Assembly (NCBI GenBank): GCA_947454705.1
Contig: CANGKZ010000014.1
Location: 1-64,000 of the forward strand
DNA length: 64,000 bases
Reading direction: 5' to 3'
From: Verrucomicrobiota bacterium
GTDB lineage: Bacteria; Verrucomicrobiota; Verrucomicrobiia; Limisphaerales; UBA9464
Shown here: in pieces, positions 15,027 to 24,000 of the stretch
Layout of the letters: each line of letters starts with the position of its first letter
Numbering within the stretch: position 1 is the first letter of the stretch
Notes under the pieces: model-generated
Told to the model about the DNA's origin: nothing
The model's input: the letters and a program-made list of their open reading frames with translations, nothing else
Databases searched by the model: none
Translations under genes and position numbers: made by a program

Positions 15027-17969
15027 TCAAACCACCGTTCGACCCGCCACGTAATAATCGGGAAGCCGGGCCGCCGAAGGAGTCCAGGCCCCTTTCAGAT
15101 CCGCAACGGGATCGCCCCAAACAAACTGCGGATTCCGCCACACAGTCCAGCGGAACGCCTCTCCTCCAACTCCCTCGGCCGCGAACTCCACCTCATGGGA
15201 TTCCGCGTCCGGTGCGGGAAGTGCGGCGACAGGCAGCGAGAACCAATGCCACTTACGATCTTCGGGCTCGCGCACTGCGTCGATCACCGCGTCCAGCACG
15301 AGGGTTCGATTGACGCGAACCTTAAACGCGCAAGCGCCGCTTTCCGGATTCGTCCACGCATCGGGATGAATCGCGATCGCGAATGTCAGGATTCCTTCGC
15401 CCCCCACGGGAAGCCTCCAAACGGCGCGGGCCGGGGCGCCCAGAAAAAGGGTTCGAGACGTGCGACCCGCGAGGGTGGCCGGTCCCGCGGAGACCGAACC
15501 GTGGCGTTCTGTGCGCAGGGTCGCCGAGGCCAGTTGGTCCACCATCGAAAACACCCGAAGTTCCGTGATATCCCGCCCCAACGCCGACTCCACCAGTTCA
15601 GCGGCCTGACCCAATCCGTGATTTCGCTGCTGTCGAGCCTCCCTGAGCATCCTGTGGGCTGCATCAAGCTCGTATTGAAGTCGGGCCAGCGGGGCCGCCG
15701 AAAATGCGCTCAACTCAGAATGCACCTGCCGATAGTCAAGCACCCCATCACGCATCGGTTTTACGGCATCGTCACGAGCACTCCCGGCCCCGGTTCGGAC
15801 CGCATCCCGTATCACCGTGACCAACCGCTCGGTCGCGTTTCCAGACTCAAGTTCATCGGCAAGACACGCGTTTTGCCACGCGAGTTTTTCCGCCGGGGGA
15901 TGCAGCAATTCCTGAATCACCGAAGGGATCATGTCCGTAGACCGAATCTCCCAGGCACTCGCGACGTACAACGGCACGGCGCGAAACTCAATCTGTGCCA
16001 CCGGAACCCCCTTTTGCATCGCCTCAAGCACGCAGGTTGAAGGAAACGTGACGAGAGCCGAGGCCTTCTCCAGCGCGGCTGAGAAAGAGCCGCCAATCGC
16101 CGGGCTGACGCCAATATCCTCTGCCAACTCAGCGGAGATCCGCCAGATGGGTTGAATGCCTGGAACCGTGTCAAAAAACGCCTTCAGGTCCCGCAGGGCA
16201 CGACGTGCCATGATCTGTTGTTCGGGATCGTGCCCGGCAGTGCGTGCGGTGGCGACGAGCACCCGCGGTGGCGCCCCCGCCTCGATGCATCGGGTCCTGG
16301 GGTAGGAGTCGAATCGCGGGAGCCCCACCAGATGGAGTCGGGGGCCGAGCCCCAAGGACGCCAGAATCCGGGCGGGATGGCGGCCAATGACGCAAAGGTG
16401 GTCCGCGATCAGGGGCTGAAGCATCGCGCCCTGCGGGCGGATGTGGCTCAGATTGTTCCAGACGTAAGACCACTCAAGAACTCCATCCATCACATAGATC
16501 ACGGGAATGCCCGCGCGACCGCACGCCGCCGCGGCCAATCGCCACTCCGGGGTCCACTCGCGACTCAGCAGCAACACATCCGGATGCGCCGCCACCAGGG
16601 AATCGATGGAAAGGCCCCTCGCGTCGATCCGGTCGGCGTCGATTTCCTCGAGCGCCCTCCCGAACAACTCGCGGTGCCGTTCCGGTTCATCGAGCAATGC
16701 CACGCGCAGACGACGCATGGCAGACGCACCGTTCGCCACCGCGGGAGCCGACGCCTGATCGGACTGAGCCGGTTCCCCTTCCCGAACCGCCACCACCACC
16801 CACCATTCGGCATCCTCTAATCCCCCGGCTTCGGATTCGTTCCCAGGAAAGCGCTCCAGCCGATCCTCCTGGGGGCGTTTCCAGGTTCCTCCCGCGTTCT
16901 GCCGGTAAACCTGCTCGATTCGAAAGAACCGCTTCAGTTCCCGGGACACCAGAGGCAGGTCATAAACATGAAGGTGCTGTGGAACGGGGTTGTTCCCCTG
17001 TTCGTCCAACCAGCGATTGGCGACAGAAACAATCAGCCGCCCCCCGGGCTTCAAGACGCGGTGAACCGCAGCCAGGAATTCCCCGGGATCCACCAGGGAT
17101 TCCAACGTATCAAAGGAGGTGACCAGATCGAATGAAGCCGGCGCGGCGAACTCAAGGCGTTCGAGTCCGTCCAACTCGGTAAACAGAAACCGGGTGCCGG
17201 AACCGGCGGGCGAGTAGTGACGCCGCGCGTAGTCCACGGCCTCCCGATCCCGGTCGACCCCGGTCACGCGGACCGGAAGATCACCGCGAAGAACCGCGGC
17301 GCCAGCCCCTCGGCCGCAACCGACATCCAGAACATCGCTTTCGGGAAGCACCCATTCCCGGGCCAGGGAATAACGTTGCACGGCGGCGTTGGCGCGGCGC
17401 CCGGTTTCGCGCAGCAGGTCCGGAAACCGCTGGGGCTGCCCCCGCCCGATGCGGCATGGATCAACCGCAGCCGCCGGGGCGTGAATCTTTTCATACAACA
17501 ACAGCGCAAATCCCTCCGGCGGCATGAGGATTCGAAGGCGCCGCGCGGTGGACGAATGACGCATGGGATGCAGCCTGCCATTGAGGGCAAGCACGCGATC
17601 ATCCCAATCCTTCTCGGTGCGTCCGAAGTCGAGCGGAACAACCAGTCCGATGAGATGCCCCGAAATGCGAACCGCCTCGGCGACCACCGAATCCAGCGAC
17701 CCGATTCCAAGAGACGAAACCGCTGGGCCCACCCAAACGGCAGGACAAGTTCCCGAAGCCCAGCGCGTCGGCGCAGGTTCGGAGGCTTCCTTCGGATGAA
17801 ACGCCGTTACTGGTACTGACTCCACGCCGTGACCGCGCAGACGCATCCGCGCCGCAAGGTTTTCGTCCGGGCAAATCCACACCAAGGCTGACGATCCGAG
17901 CACGGATTGGAACAGTCCGATGAGCTCGGAACTGCTGTCGGAATCGGAAGAAGGAGGAGAGGAATTCAC
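15027..17969 (-). CDS. Three-part protein: class I SAM methyltransferase, glycosyltransferase-like domain, C-terminal beta-sandwich
   Basis: 980 residues from a GTG start; no clear ATG alternative precedes the conserved part. Residues about 1-180 are unassigned. A class I methyltransferase spans about 190-390, with VLDVGCGRGAG (about 213-223), the acidic VTGVDRD, and LKPGGRLIVSVANRW. Residues about 435-700 (RLRVALLDEPERHRELFGRA, VIYVMDGVLEWSYVWNN, HLVGLPRFDSYPRT) resemble GT-B or CDP-glycerol-phosphotransferase-like polymerases. The last 200 residues look like a carbohydrate-binding jelly roll (AVWRLPVGGEGILTFAIAIHP). It has no signal peptide. The combination suggests modification of a surface glycan or glycoprotein. 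The gene stands alone between terminators. Domain 2 and 3 assignments are tentative. Confidence 0.7.
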   Translation of the reverse strand: MNSSPPSSDSDSSSELIGLFQSVLGSSALVWICPDENLAARMRLRGHGVESVPVTAFHPKEASEPAPTRWASGTCPAVWVGPAVSSLGIGSLDSVVAEAVRISGHLIGLVVPLDFGRTEKDWDDRVLALNGRLHPMRHSSTARRLRILMPPEGFALLLYEKIHAPAAAVDPCRIGRGQPQRFPDLLRETGRRANAAVQRYSLAREWVLPESDVLDVGCGRGAGAAVLRGDLPVRVTGVDRDREAVDYARRHYSPAGSGTRFLFTELDGLERLEFAAPASFDLVTSFDTLESLVDPGEFLAAVHRVLKPGGRLIVSVANRWLDEQGNNPVPQHLHVYDLPLVSRELKRFFRIEQVYRQNAGGTWKRPQEDRLERFPGNESEAGGLEDAEWWVVVAVREGEPAQSDQASAPAVANGASAMRRLRVALLDEPERHRELFGRALEEIDADRIDARGLSIDSLVAAHPDVLLLSREWTPEWRLAAAACGRAGIPVIYVMDGVLEWSYVWNNLSHIRPQGAMLQPLIADHLCVIGRHPARILASLGLGPRLHLVGLPRFDSYPRTRCIEAGAPPRVLVATARTAGHDPEQQIMARRALRDLKAFFDTVPGIQPIWRISAELAEDIGVSPAIGGSFSAALEKASALVTFPSTCVLEAMQKGVPVAQIEFRAVPLYVASAWEIRSTDMIPSVIQELLHPPAEKLAWQNACLADELESGNATERLVTVIRDAVRTGAGSARDDAVKPMRDGVLDYRQVHSELSAFSAAPLARLQYELDAAHRMLREARQQRNHGLGQAAELVESALGRDITELRVFSMVDQLASATLRTERHGSVSAGPATLAGRTSRTLFLGAPARAVWRLPVGGEGILTFAIAIHPDAWTNPESGACAFKVRVNRTLVLDAVIDAVREPEDRKWHWFSLPVAALPAPDAESHEVEFAAEGVGGEAFRWTVWRNPQFVWGDPVADLKGAWTPSAARLPDYYVAGRTVV

Positions 17970-18053
17970 AACAGGAACGATGAAATCCGGGACGCGGAAT
18001 GGAGCAAACCCTCTCCCCGTCGGCTCCCCAACGTCAAGGATCCGGCCGACGAT

Positions 18054-18620
18054 TTAATTCACCGTGAAATCTTCCGGAGACATCGCGAGCAATCGGTCAC
18101 GCCAGTTCCCACGATTCCGTAAAATATGCTGCCACAGCGTCTCGGGCGGAACATCGAACAACAGCTCGAGCGAGGCCGGATGGGTCAGCCAGGCCTTGCG
18201 TTTCATTTCATCGTCCAACTGCCCGGGAGACCATCCGGCATATCCCGCAAAAACGCGCAACGCCACGCGCGTTTCCGGATGTTTTCCCAACTGAATCAAG
18301 GCATCGAGATCGTGATGCAACACCACGCCGGGCAGCGGAGTTTTCGCCGGTTCCTTGGCCTGACCGGGATAGAGAAAACTCAACGCCGCGGGCTGGACTG
18401 GGCCGCCGGAAAACAACGGACGCTGCCGGAGCGAAGAAGGAAGGGTGCGATCAAAGGCCGCTTGCAGCTGGGTTTCCGTCGGACGGTTGAGCACGAGACC
18501 GAAGGCCCCGTCCTCATCGTGGCTGCAAACAAAGACAACCGTCCGGCTGAAATAGCTTCCCCGGAGTGTCCCTCCATCAAGCAACAACTGACCTCCAAGC
18601 CTGGGCTCTGGTTTCGGCAT
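18054..18620 (-). CDS. YqgE/AlgH family protein (UPF0301)
   Basis: 188 residues from the ATG at 18620, matching the family length of about 185; the track start at 18680 adds an unconserved leader. Family signatures are GGQLLLDGGTLRGSYFSRTV near the N-terminus, HDEDGAFGLVLNRPT, SGGPVQ, RVFAGYAGWSPGQLDDEM, and a C-terminal Trp-rich segment (ETLWQHILRNRGN). The family is cytoplasmic and widespread. AlgH was linked to alginate regulation in Pseudomonas, but the biochemical role is unsettled. It is divergent from the tiny lipoprotein gene with about 60 bp between the starts, so the two share a promoter region. Confidence 0.88.
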   Translation of the reverse strand: MPKPEPRLGGQLLLDGGTLRGSYFSRTVVFVCSHDEDGAFGLVLNRPTETQLQAAFDRTLPSSLRQRPLFSGGPVQPAALSFLYPGQAKEPAKTPLPGVVLHHDLDALIQLGKHPETRVALRVFAGYAGWSPGQLDDEMKRKAWLTHPASLELLFDVPPETLWQHILRNRGNWRDRLLAMSPEDFTVN

Positions 18621-18679
18621 CGCGACCTCGAAAATGCGCCGCCCTTGTGAGGTCGGCAAATCTGAATATCGTTGCACCA

Positions 18680-18805
18680 ATGACGATGTCTCGAAACCTC
18701 AAGATTCTGATTCTCGCCGCGCTCGCGGCCCTCACCTTCACCGCCTGCCATCATTCCGCCGGCAGCCGCGAGTTCGTGCCCGGACGCGGTTGGGTTCCGA
18801 ACTGA
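18680..18805 (+). CDS. Tiny lipoprotein, about 39-41 residues
   Basis: Within the 79-codon track ORF, the ATG codons at 18680 or 18686 give (MT)MSRNLKILILAALAALTF followed by TAC, a convincing lipoprotein signal with lipobox LTFTAC. The mature peptide is only about 22 residues: CHHSAGSREFVPGRGWVPN. The EFVPGRGWVP motif gives the peptide a defined, Pro/Gly-rich, aromatic ending that looks conserved rather than random. Function unknown; it may coat or brace the outer membrane. It is followed 43 bp later by a strong terminator, which supports a real transcript. It is divergent from yqgE. Confidence 0.65.
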   Translation: MTMSRNLKILILAALAALTFTACHHSAGSREFVPGRGWVPN

Positions 18806-18847
18806 GCCCGGTTGCAATGGCCCTGATTCCGGTTTCCCGGAAAACAG

Positions 18848-18891
18848 AACGCCGGTGCCGGCCTGAATCTCAGGCCCGCACCGGCGTTTTT
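18848..18891. terminator. Bidirectional Rho-independent terminator
   Basis: An 11-bp outer stem, AACGCCGGTGC / GCACCGGCGTT, encloses a second hairpin (GGCCTGAATCTCAGGCC) and is followed by TTT. It lies between the tiny lipoprotein gene and the convergent transketolase gene and can serve both. Confidence 0.88.
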
Positions 18892-18913
18892 CTAAGAACG
18901 AGGTTGAATCGAA

Positions 18914-20998
18914 TCAACCGGCGATGAGCGCGAGCGCCGCTTCGGCCATCTTCGGGCCGCTCAGACCGTGCTTCACGTACAGTTCTTCAGCGGTGTAGGC
19001 GGATTGACCGAACTCACCCGGGATGCCGAGGGTGCGAACGCGGTGCGCGATGCCGGCCTGCGACAAGGCGTGAGACACCTGGCTGCCCATGCCGCCGATC
19101 ACCTGGTGATCCTCAATGGTCACCAACCGACCGCCGGCCTTCTTGACCGCTGCGCCGATGGTCTCCACGTCCACCTTGTTGATGAACGGATTGTTGATCA
19201 CGGTGGCGGCCTTGCCCTGGGCCGCGAGGATCTTGGCAGCTTCGAGCGCCTTGTTGAACAGCACGCCGGATCCAACGAGCACCACATCGGTGCCTTCCTG
19301 GATGACCTGGGCGCGTCCCCACGGATACGAGGAACCTTCGACCCAGCGGACGGGATAATTCTCACGGCCGACGAAGAAGATCACCGATTCGCCATCCCGC
19401 CCCGCAGCGCGTTCTTCGGCGATGTGTTCAATCGCCTGGAACATGAAGGCTTCGGCTTCCTCGGCGCAGCTCGGAGCGATCACCACCGTGTGGGGAATCG
19501 CGCTCACTGCAGCGAAGTAGGTCGTGGCCTGGTGGCTCGCGCCGTCCGCCGCGTCCTGGAATCCGACGTGCGAGAACATCGCAATCACCGGGGCCTGCGA
19601 CAGAGCCGCCATGGTGAGAGGCAGGTTGCCCTTGGTGACACCGAACTGACCGAAGGTGTCCACAATGGGAATGTAGCCAATCTTCGCCAGACCGGCCGCG
19701 GTGGAAACCATGTTGGATTCCGCGATGCCGACTTCGATGAAGTTGCCCGTCGCCTTCTGGAAGGTGCTGATGCCGGTGGAACCCTGCACGTCGCACGACA
19801 CGGAATAGACCGGATAACCCTTCTGCGCCGCGCGGATGGCACCGGCCGCAAGACCGGCCTGAACCTTGTCCTTCTTCACCGCAGGCGCGGCGGAAGCAGC
19901 AGCCGGTGCCGCAGCAGCGGCAGCAGCCTTGGCCTTCTTGGCGGCTTCCTTCTGCTCCCAGTCGAGACGCAGGCTCTGCGCCCAGGCCTTCAGATCGGCG
20001 GGCGTCTGGTTGCCGTAAATTTCATCCACGAACTCGACGATCTTCTCGCCGTTCGCGAGCGGGAACCCGTGGCCGCCCGCGCTGTTCTCCATCGTGCTCT
20101 TCACGCCGTAGCCCTTGATCGTCTTGAGCCACAGGCAGACCGGCTTCGAAGGATTCGCCTTGGCATCGGCAACCGCCTTTTCGACGGCAAGGAACACCGC
20201 GGGGAGGTCGTGTCCGTTTTCGATACGGCGCACGTCCCAACCCTGATCATCGAGTGCCTCGAAGGTGGGCTGCATCGAGAAGGAATCCTTCGTGATGCGG
20301 CCGGAGAGCTTGGTGTCGTTGTCCGAGAGCACCATGACGAACGGATTCACGCGGCCCTTGGCGGCGAGTCCGGGGATGGCGGCGAACGATTCGCGCGCTT
20401 CGCCTTCCATGCTGGCACCGTCGGACATGAGGCAAATCGTGACGCGATCGGAACCATTCAGCTTGTCGCCGATGGCCAGACCTTGCGCGACCGGGAGCGA
20501 GGAGCTCAGCGGGCCGTTGGAGATCAGCACGCCCTCGGGATTGAGGTGCGATTCGCCGTGGCCGGTGAGCTTGGAGGAAATGCTGCGGAAGCCCTTGAGG
20601 GTGTCGAAGGTCATGCCGTCGAACCCGTAGAGGGCGCGCACGGCGTAGATGCCGTTTTCGGCGTGGCCGGCGTCATTGACGAAATGATAGGCCTCGTACC
20701 AGGGACGTCCCTCGGTGGAGAACATGAGTCCGTGCACGGCGGCGCTGACTTCGGCAAAGGCAGCAGGACCACCCCAGTGGCAGGCGGCGCCGCCATTCAC
20801 GGCGTGAACGTCCATCAAGGCCACGAGTGCGCGGGTCGCCCGCGGATCCGCAAGCACCACCGGCTTGCCGGCGGCGTTGGTCACGGTGACCGAATAGCGG
20901 GGCGGTTGCGCCGGGGTGGGAGCCAAGCGGGATTTCAGCACCTGCGGCTTGAGGGGCGGAAGTTCGACTTTGGCGACAACAGACGTATCAGCGGCCAT
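18914..20998 (-). CDS. tkt: Transketolase
   Basis: Thiamine-diphosphate enzyme of the non-oxidative pentose phosphate pathway, 694 residues. The N-terminal TPP-binding half has ICLMSDGASMEGEARESF followed by VLSDNDTKLSG (the GDG...N motif with SDG instead of GDG) and LKTIKGYGV. An Ala/Lys-rich linker of about 25 residues (KKAKAAAAAAAPAAASAAP) lies at about 351-378. The pyrimidine and C-terminal half follows (EVGIAESNMVSTAAGLAKIG, VIFFVGRENYPVRW, TIEDHQVIGGMG). In the ordinary single-chain enzyme the junction is less linker-like, so this looks like fused split halves. The ATG at 20998 has no Shine-Dalgarno sequence. The next minus-strand gene upstream ends 92 bp away. Confidence 0.92.
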   Translation of the reverse strand: MAADTSVVAKVELPPLKPQVLKSRLAPTPAQPPRYSVTVTNAAGKPVVLADPRATRALVALMDVHAVNGGAACHWGGPAAFAEVSAAVHGLMFSTEGRPWYEAYHFVNDAGHAENGIYAVRALYGFDGMTFDTLKGFRSISSKLTGHGESHLNPEGVLISNGPLSSSLPVAQGLAIGDKLNGSDRVTICLMSDGASMEGEARESFAAIPGLAAKGRVNPFVMVLSDNDTKLSGRITKDSFSMQPTFEALDDQGWDVRRIENGHDLPAVFLAVEKAVADAKANPSKPVCLWLKTIKGYGVKSTMENSAGGHGFPLANGEKIVEFVDEIYGNQTPADLKAWAQSLRLDWEQKEAAKKAKAAAAAAAPAAASAAPAVKKDKVQAGLAAGAIRAAQKGYPVYSVSCDVQGSTGISTFQKATGNFIEVGIAESNMVSTAAGLAKIGYIPIVDTFGQFGVTKGNLPLTMAALSQAPVIAMFSHVGFQDAADGASHQATTYFAAVSAIPHTVVIAPSCAEEAEAFMFQAIEHIAEERAAGRDGESVIFFVGRENYPVRWVEGSSYPWGRAQVIQEGTDVVLVGSGVLFNKALEAAKILAAQGKAATVINNPFINKVDVETIGAAVKKAGGRLVTIEDHQVIGGMGSQVSHALSQAGIAHRVRTLGIPGEFGQSAYTAEELYVKHGLSGPKMAEAALALIAG

Positions 20999-21090
20999 GG
21001 GACGGGTTCAGTAATTTACGGTTTGAGTTAGCAAAGTGACAGCCCGGGGACGCTACGAGCGGGGCCCCGAAATGGAAGCCGGTTTTTTGA

Positions 21091-24000
21091 TCATTGGAGC
21101 ACCCGCGCACGGAAGAACGTGGGCTGACTCCCGGCTGCGGGTTGTCCGAGGTCCACGGTGCGATCGCCCCCGGGAATCGTTTGGAGCGCGTTCCAACGGA
21201 TCAGATCCACGGAGGACTCCAGCTGCAGCGTGATCCCCGGAGCCGAGCTCAATTTGAGCAGAAGACGACCATCGACCGAACGATCCAATGAAATAGAGGG
21301 AGCTGCAGTTCCGGTAATTGTGAAGATCGATTCCGAATGGAGCGGCGTCCCTCCCGGCTCTTCATTCCAATGAACTGCCGCCTGGTTGGTGAACGTCCCG
21401 CCCACGCTGGAACGCAGCGTCACGGTAAAGGTTTCGGGAATGAGCAGAGGAAGTCTTCCCAGCGTGAACGCCAGATTGTGTCCGTCGAATGTCACCTTCC
21501 CCCGGGTGCTGGAGGTCGAAACCACCTGCCAGGAGGACGGAAGCGGCTGAATAACTTCAACTCCCGTGGCTCCGCATTCTCCATGGGCGGACACCGTGAG
21601 GATGAGCGAAAACTCCTCGCCGACATTTCCGACGGCAGGGCTGTAGTCGATGGTGGAACGAACCACCTGGGAGAAACACAAGTGCCCCACCAGCCAGTCC
21701 ACCGCATTTCCAAACAGTGCATCGCGACTCACGAGGCTCGACGACTCGGTGCCCGCAGTGTGCAGGAAGAACTGGGTGACGGTGTTGGGGTTTGCCGGAT
21801 CCTCGGAACTGTCCGCGGAAGGAGCCATCAGCAGCACCGGCTTTCCACCCACGGTGGCGTCCACCTCAACATCCCCGGCGCCCGCGAAGGCGGACTCGAT
21901 CGCTCCCGGATAATGGAAGTTTTCCACCAGACCGTTTCTGGAACGAATCAAGGGATGATCGGTGGTGACCTGCTTGAACTGCAGTTCAGCCCCGGACACG
22001 GAACTGCTTCCCGAGGGCGTTGCGCGAAGCAATTGATACCAACGATTGCGCAGCTCGGGTGCCAGTCCGGAAACGGCGCCAAAGAGGTGTTCGCCCACGA
22101 AGTAGAGCGCCGTCCCGTTCAAGCGGGCCGTCTCAAATGCGGCAACGATGGGTTCCGTCAACCGAACCGCTGCGTCACCGTCATCGGTCCAGATCGCAAG
22201 GCGATATCCAAACAGGGATCCCGGCCCCACGGTCTCAGCAGCCAGAAAATCGACGGTCCTGGTCATCTTGCCCAGAGCCTCCGCGATGTACGCGGTCTCC
22301 GGCCCCCTTCGACTCGAAACCACGGCGATCTCGGAGCGATGCCCCCCGACCGTCACTGTCACCGCCGGCGAAACCACCGACGCGCCCGAGTTGAGAACCG
22401 CCCGCGCGATCAACGAGTAGGAGCCAGGATCCACGGTTATCCACTCCGCGGCGAACGGCGCCGATGCGCTGGACGCCACAGGGCTGCCGACGACGAGATA
22501 TTCCACACGCACCGGCGGCACCTCGAAGTTTTGCAAGTCTACGGCCAGTGAAATCGGAGTACCGAGAAAGAACTTGGTTCCTTCGACCGGCTGGGTCAGT
22601 CGTATCGACGACGGCGGCTTGGGAACGAAGGCGGTTACCCGTACGGAAGGCGAAACGGTGGATGCGCCGGAGTTGTCGGTCGCACGCGCGGAAAACACAT
22701 GGGTTCCCTCCTGGAGCGAATTCACCACGAATCGATGAGGCGGTGTCGCGATCGAGGCCAAAAGTGTATTTCCGTCGAAAAACTCAACCTTCACCACCGA
22801 TCCATCGGGGTCCTTGGCGTCGGCCACCAACTCCACGGACGCGGGCAACTGAACCCGGCCGCCTTCGGCCGGAGACGACAGAGTGATCGAGGGCGGTTGA
22901 TTCGGATTCACAACGCTGATCAAGACGGCGCGTGAAACCGTGGTGACGCCCGATACATCGGTAGCACGGGCGGTCAGCGAGTAATTTCCCGCGGCCACGT
23001 TATTCCAGGTCATCCGGTACGGCGCTCCCAGAACCCCGCCGATGCGCACAGGGCCGTCAAAAAACTCCACCTGCCGAATGACGTCCGTCCCGGGCGTCAC
23101 CTGGGCATCGATCTGGATCGAGGCCGGAGCGGTTCCCGTGAATCCAACGATCGGAGCGGTGATCTGCACCACTGGTCCGACGTGCGGCAGCACCTGAACA
23201 ACCACCTGGGCGAGGGTTGTCTGCGCGGGTGAACCGGAATCGGATACGGCCACCGGAATCTGCACGGTTCTCGCGCCGGGGCCGCGGGGAGGAGTCCACT
23301 GGACCACACCGGAAGCCGCGTCAATTCGAGCTCCGATCGGAGCGCCCGCCCCGAGGGCGTAGGAAAGCGCCTGCCCGGAATCGACATCCGTCGCGTGAAT
23401 CGTGAACGCCACCTCCCGTCCTTCGATCTGACTTGGAGCCGGCAGCGGATCGAAGACCGGCGGGTGATTCGCTGGAAGCACCACCTCCAAGTGAACCGGA
23501 GCCGAGGTTCCCTTGACCCCAAGGAGGTCTGTGGCGATCGCAACCAAATCGAGCGGGCCGGGCTTGAGATTCGTTAATCGCGCTTCAAAAGGCGGATTGG
23601 CACTGCTCCCCAGCAGTCGCGAACCGTCGACAAACTCCACGACACGAATCCCTGTGGAATCCAGCGCAACCGCCTCGGCGCGGACGAGCACCGAATCATC
23701 GACACGAACCGTGTCGCCACTTCTCGGGCTGATAATCGCCACTTGCGGGCTTCGATGCGGAAGCACACGAATGCTTACCTGAACGGTATCCGACGACGGG
23801 GGAATTCCGGAGTCGGTTCCTGTCACGAGGATCCTCCGGACGACTCCTCCATCGGTCAGGGGCGGCGTCCATCGAAAATCCCCGGTGACCGAATCCAGCA
23901 CGGCCCCTGCCGGAGCCCCCGGCTCCAGCGAATAAAGCAACGGAACCGTCGAGTCGGTATCCCTGCCCGTGACCTTGAATCGCACCTCGTTCCCGGCGGC

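Noticed and set aside
18968-21031. 687-residue ORF antisense to transketolase
   Set aside because: Shadow of a gene with clear thiamine-diphosphate motifs.
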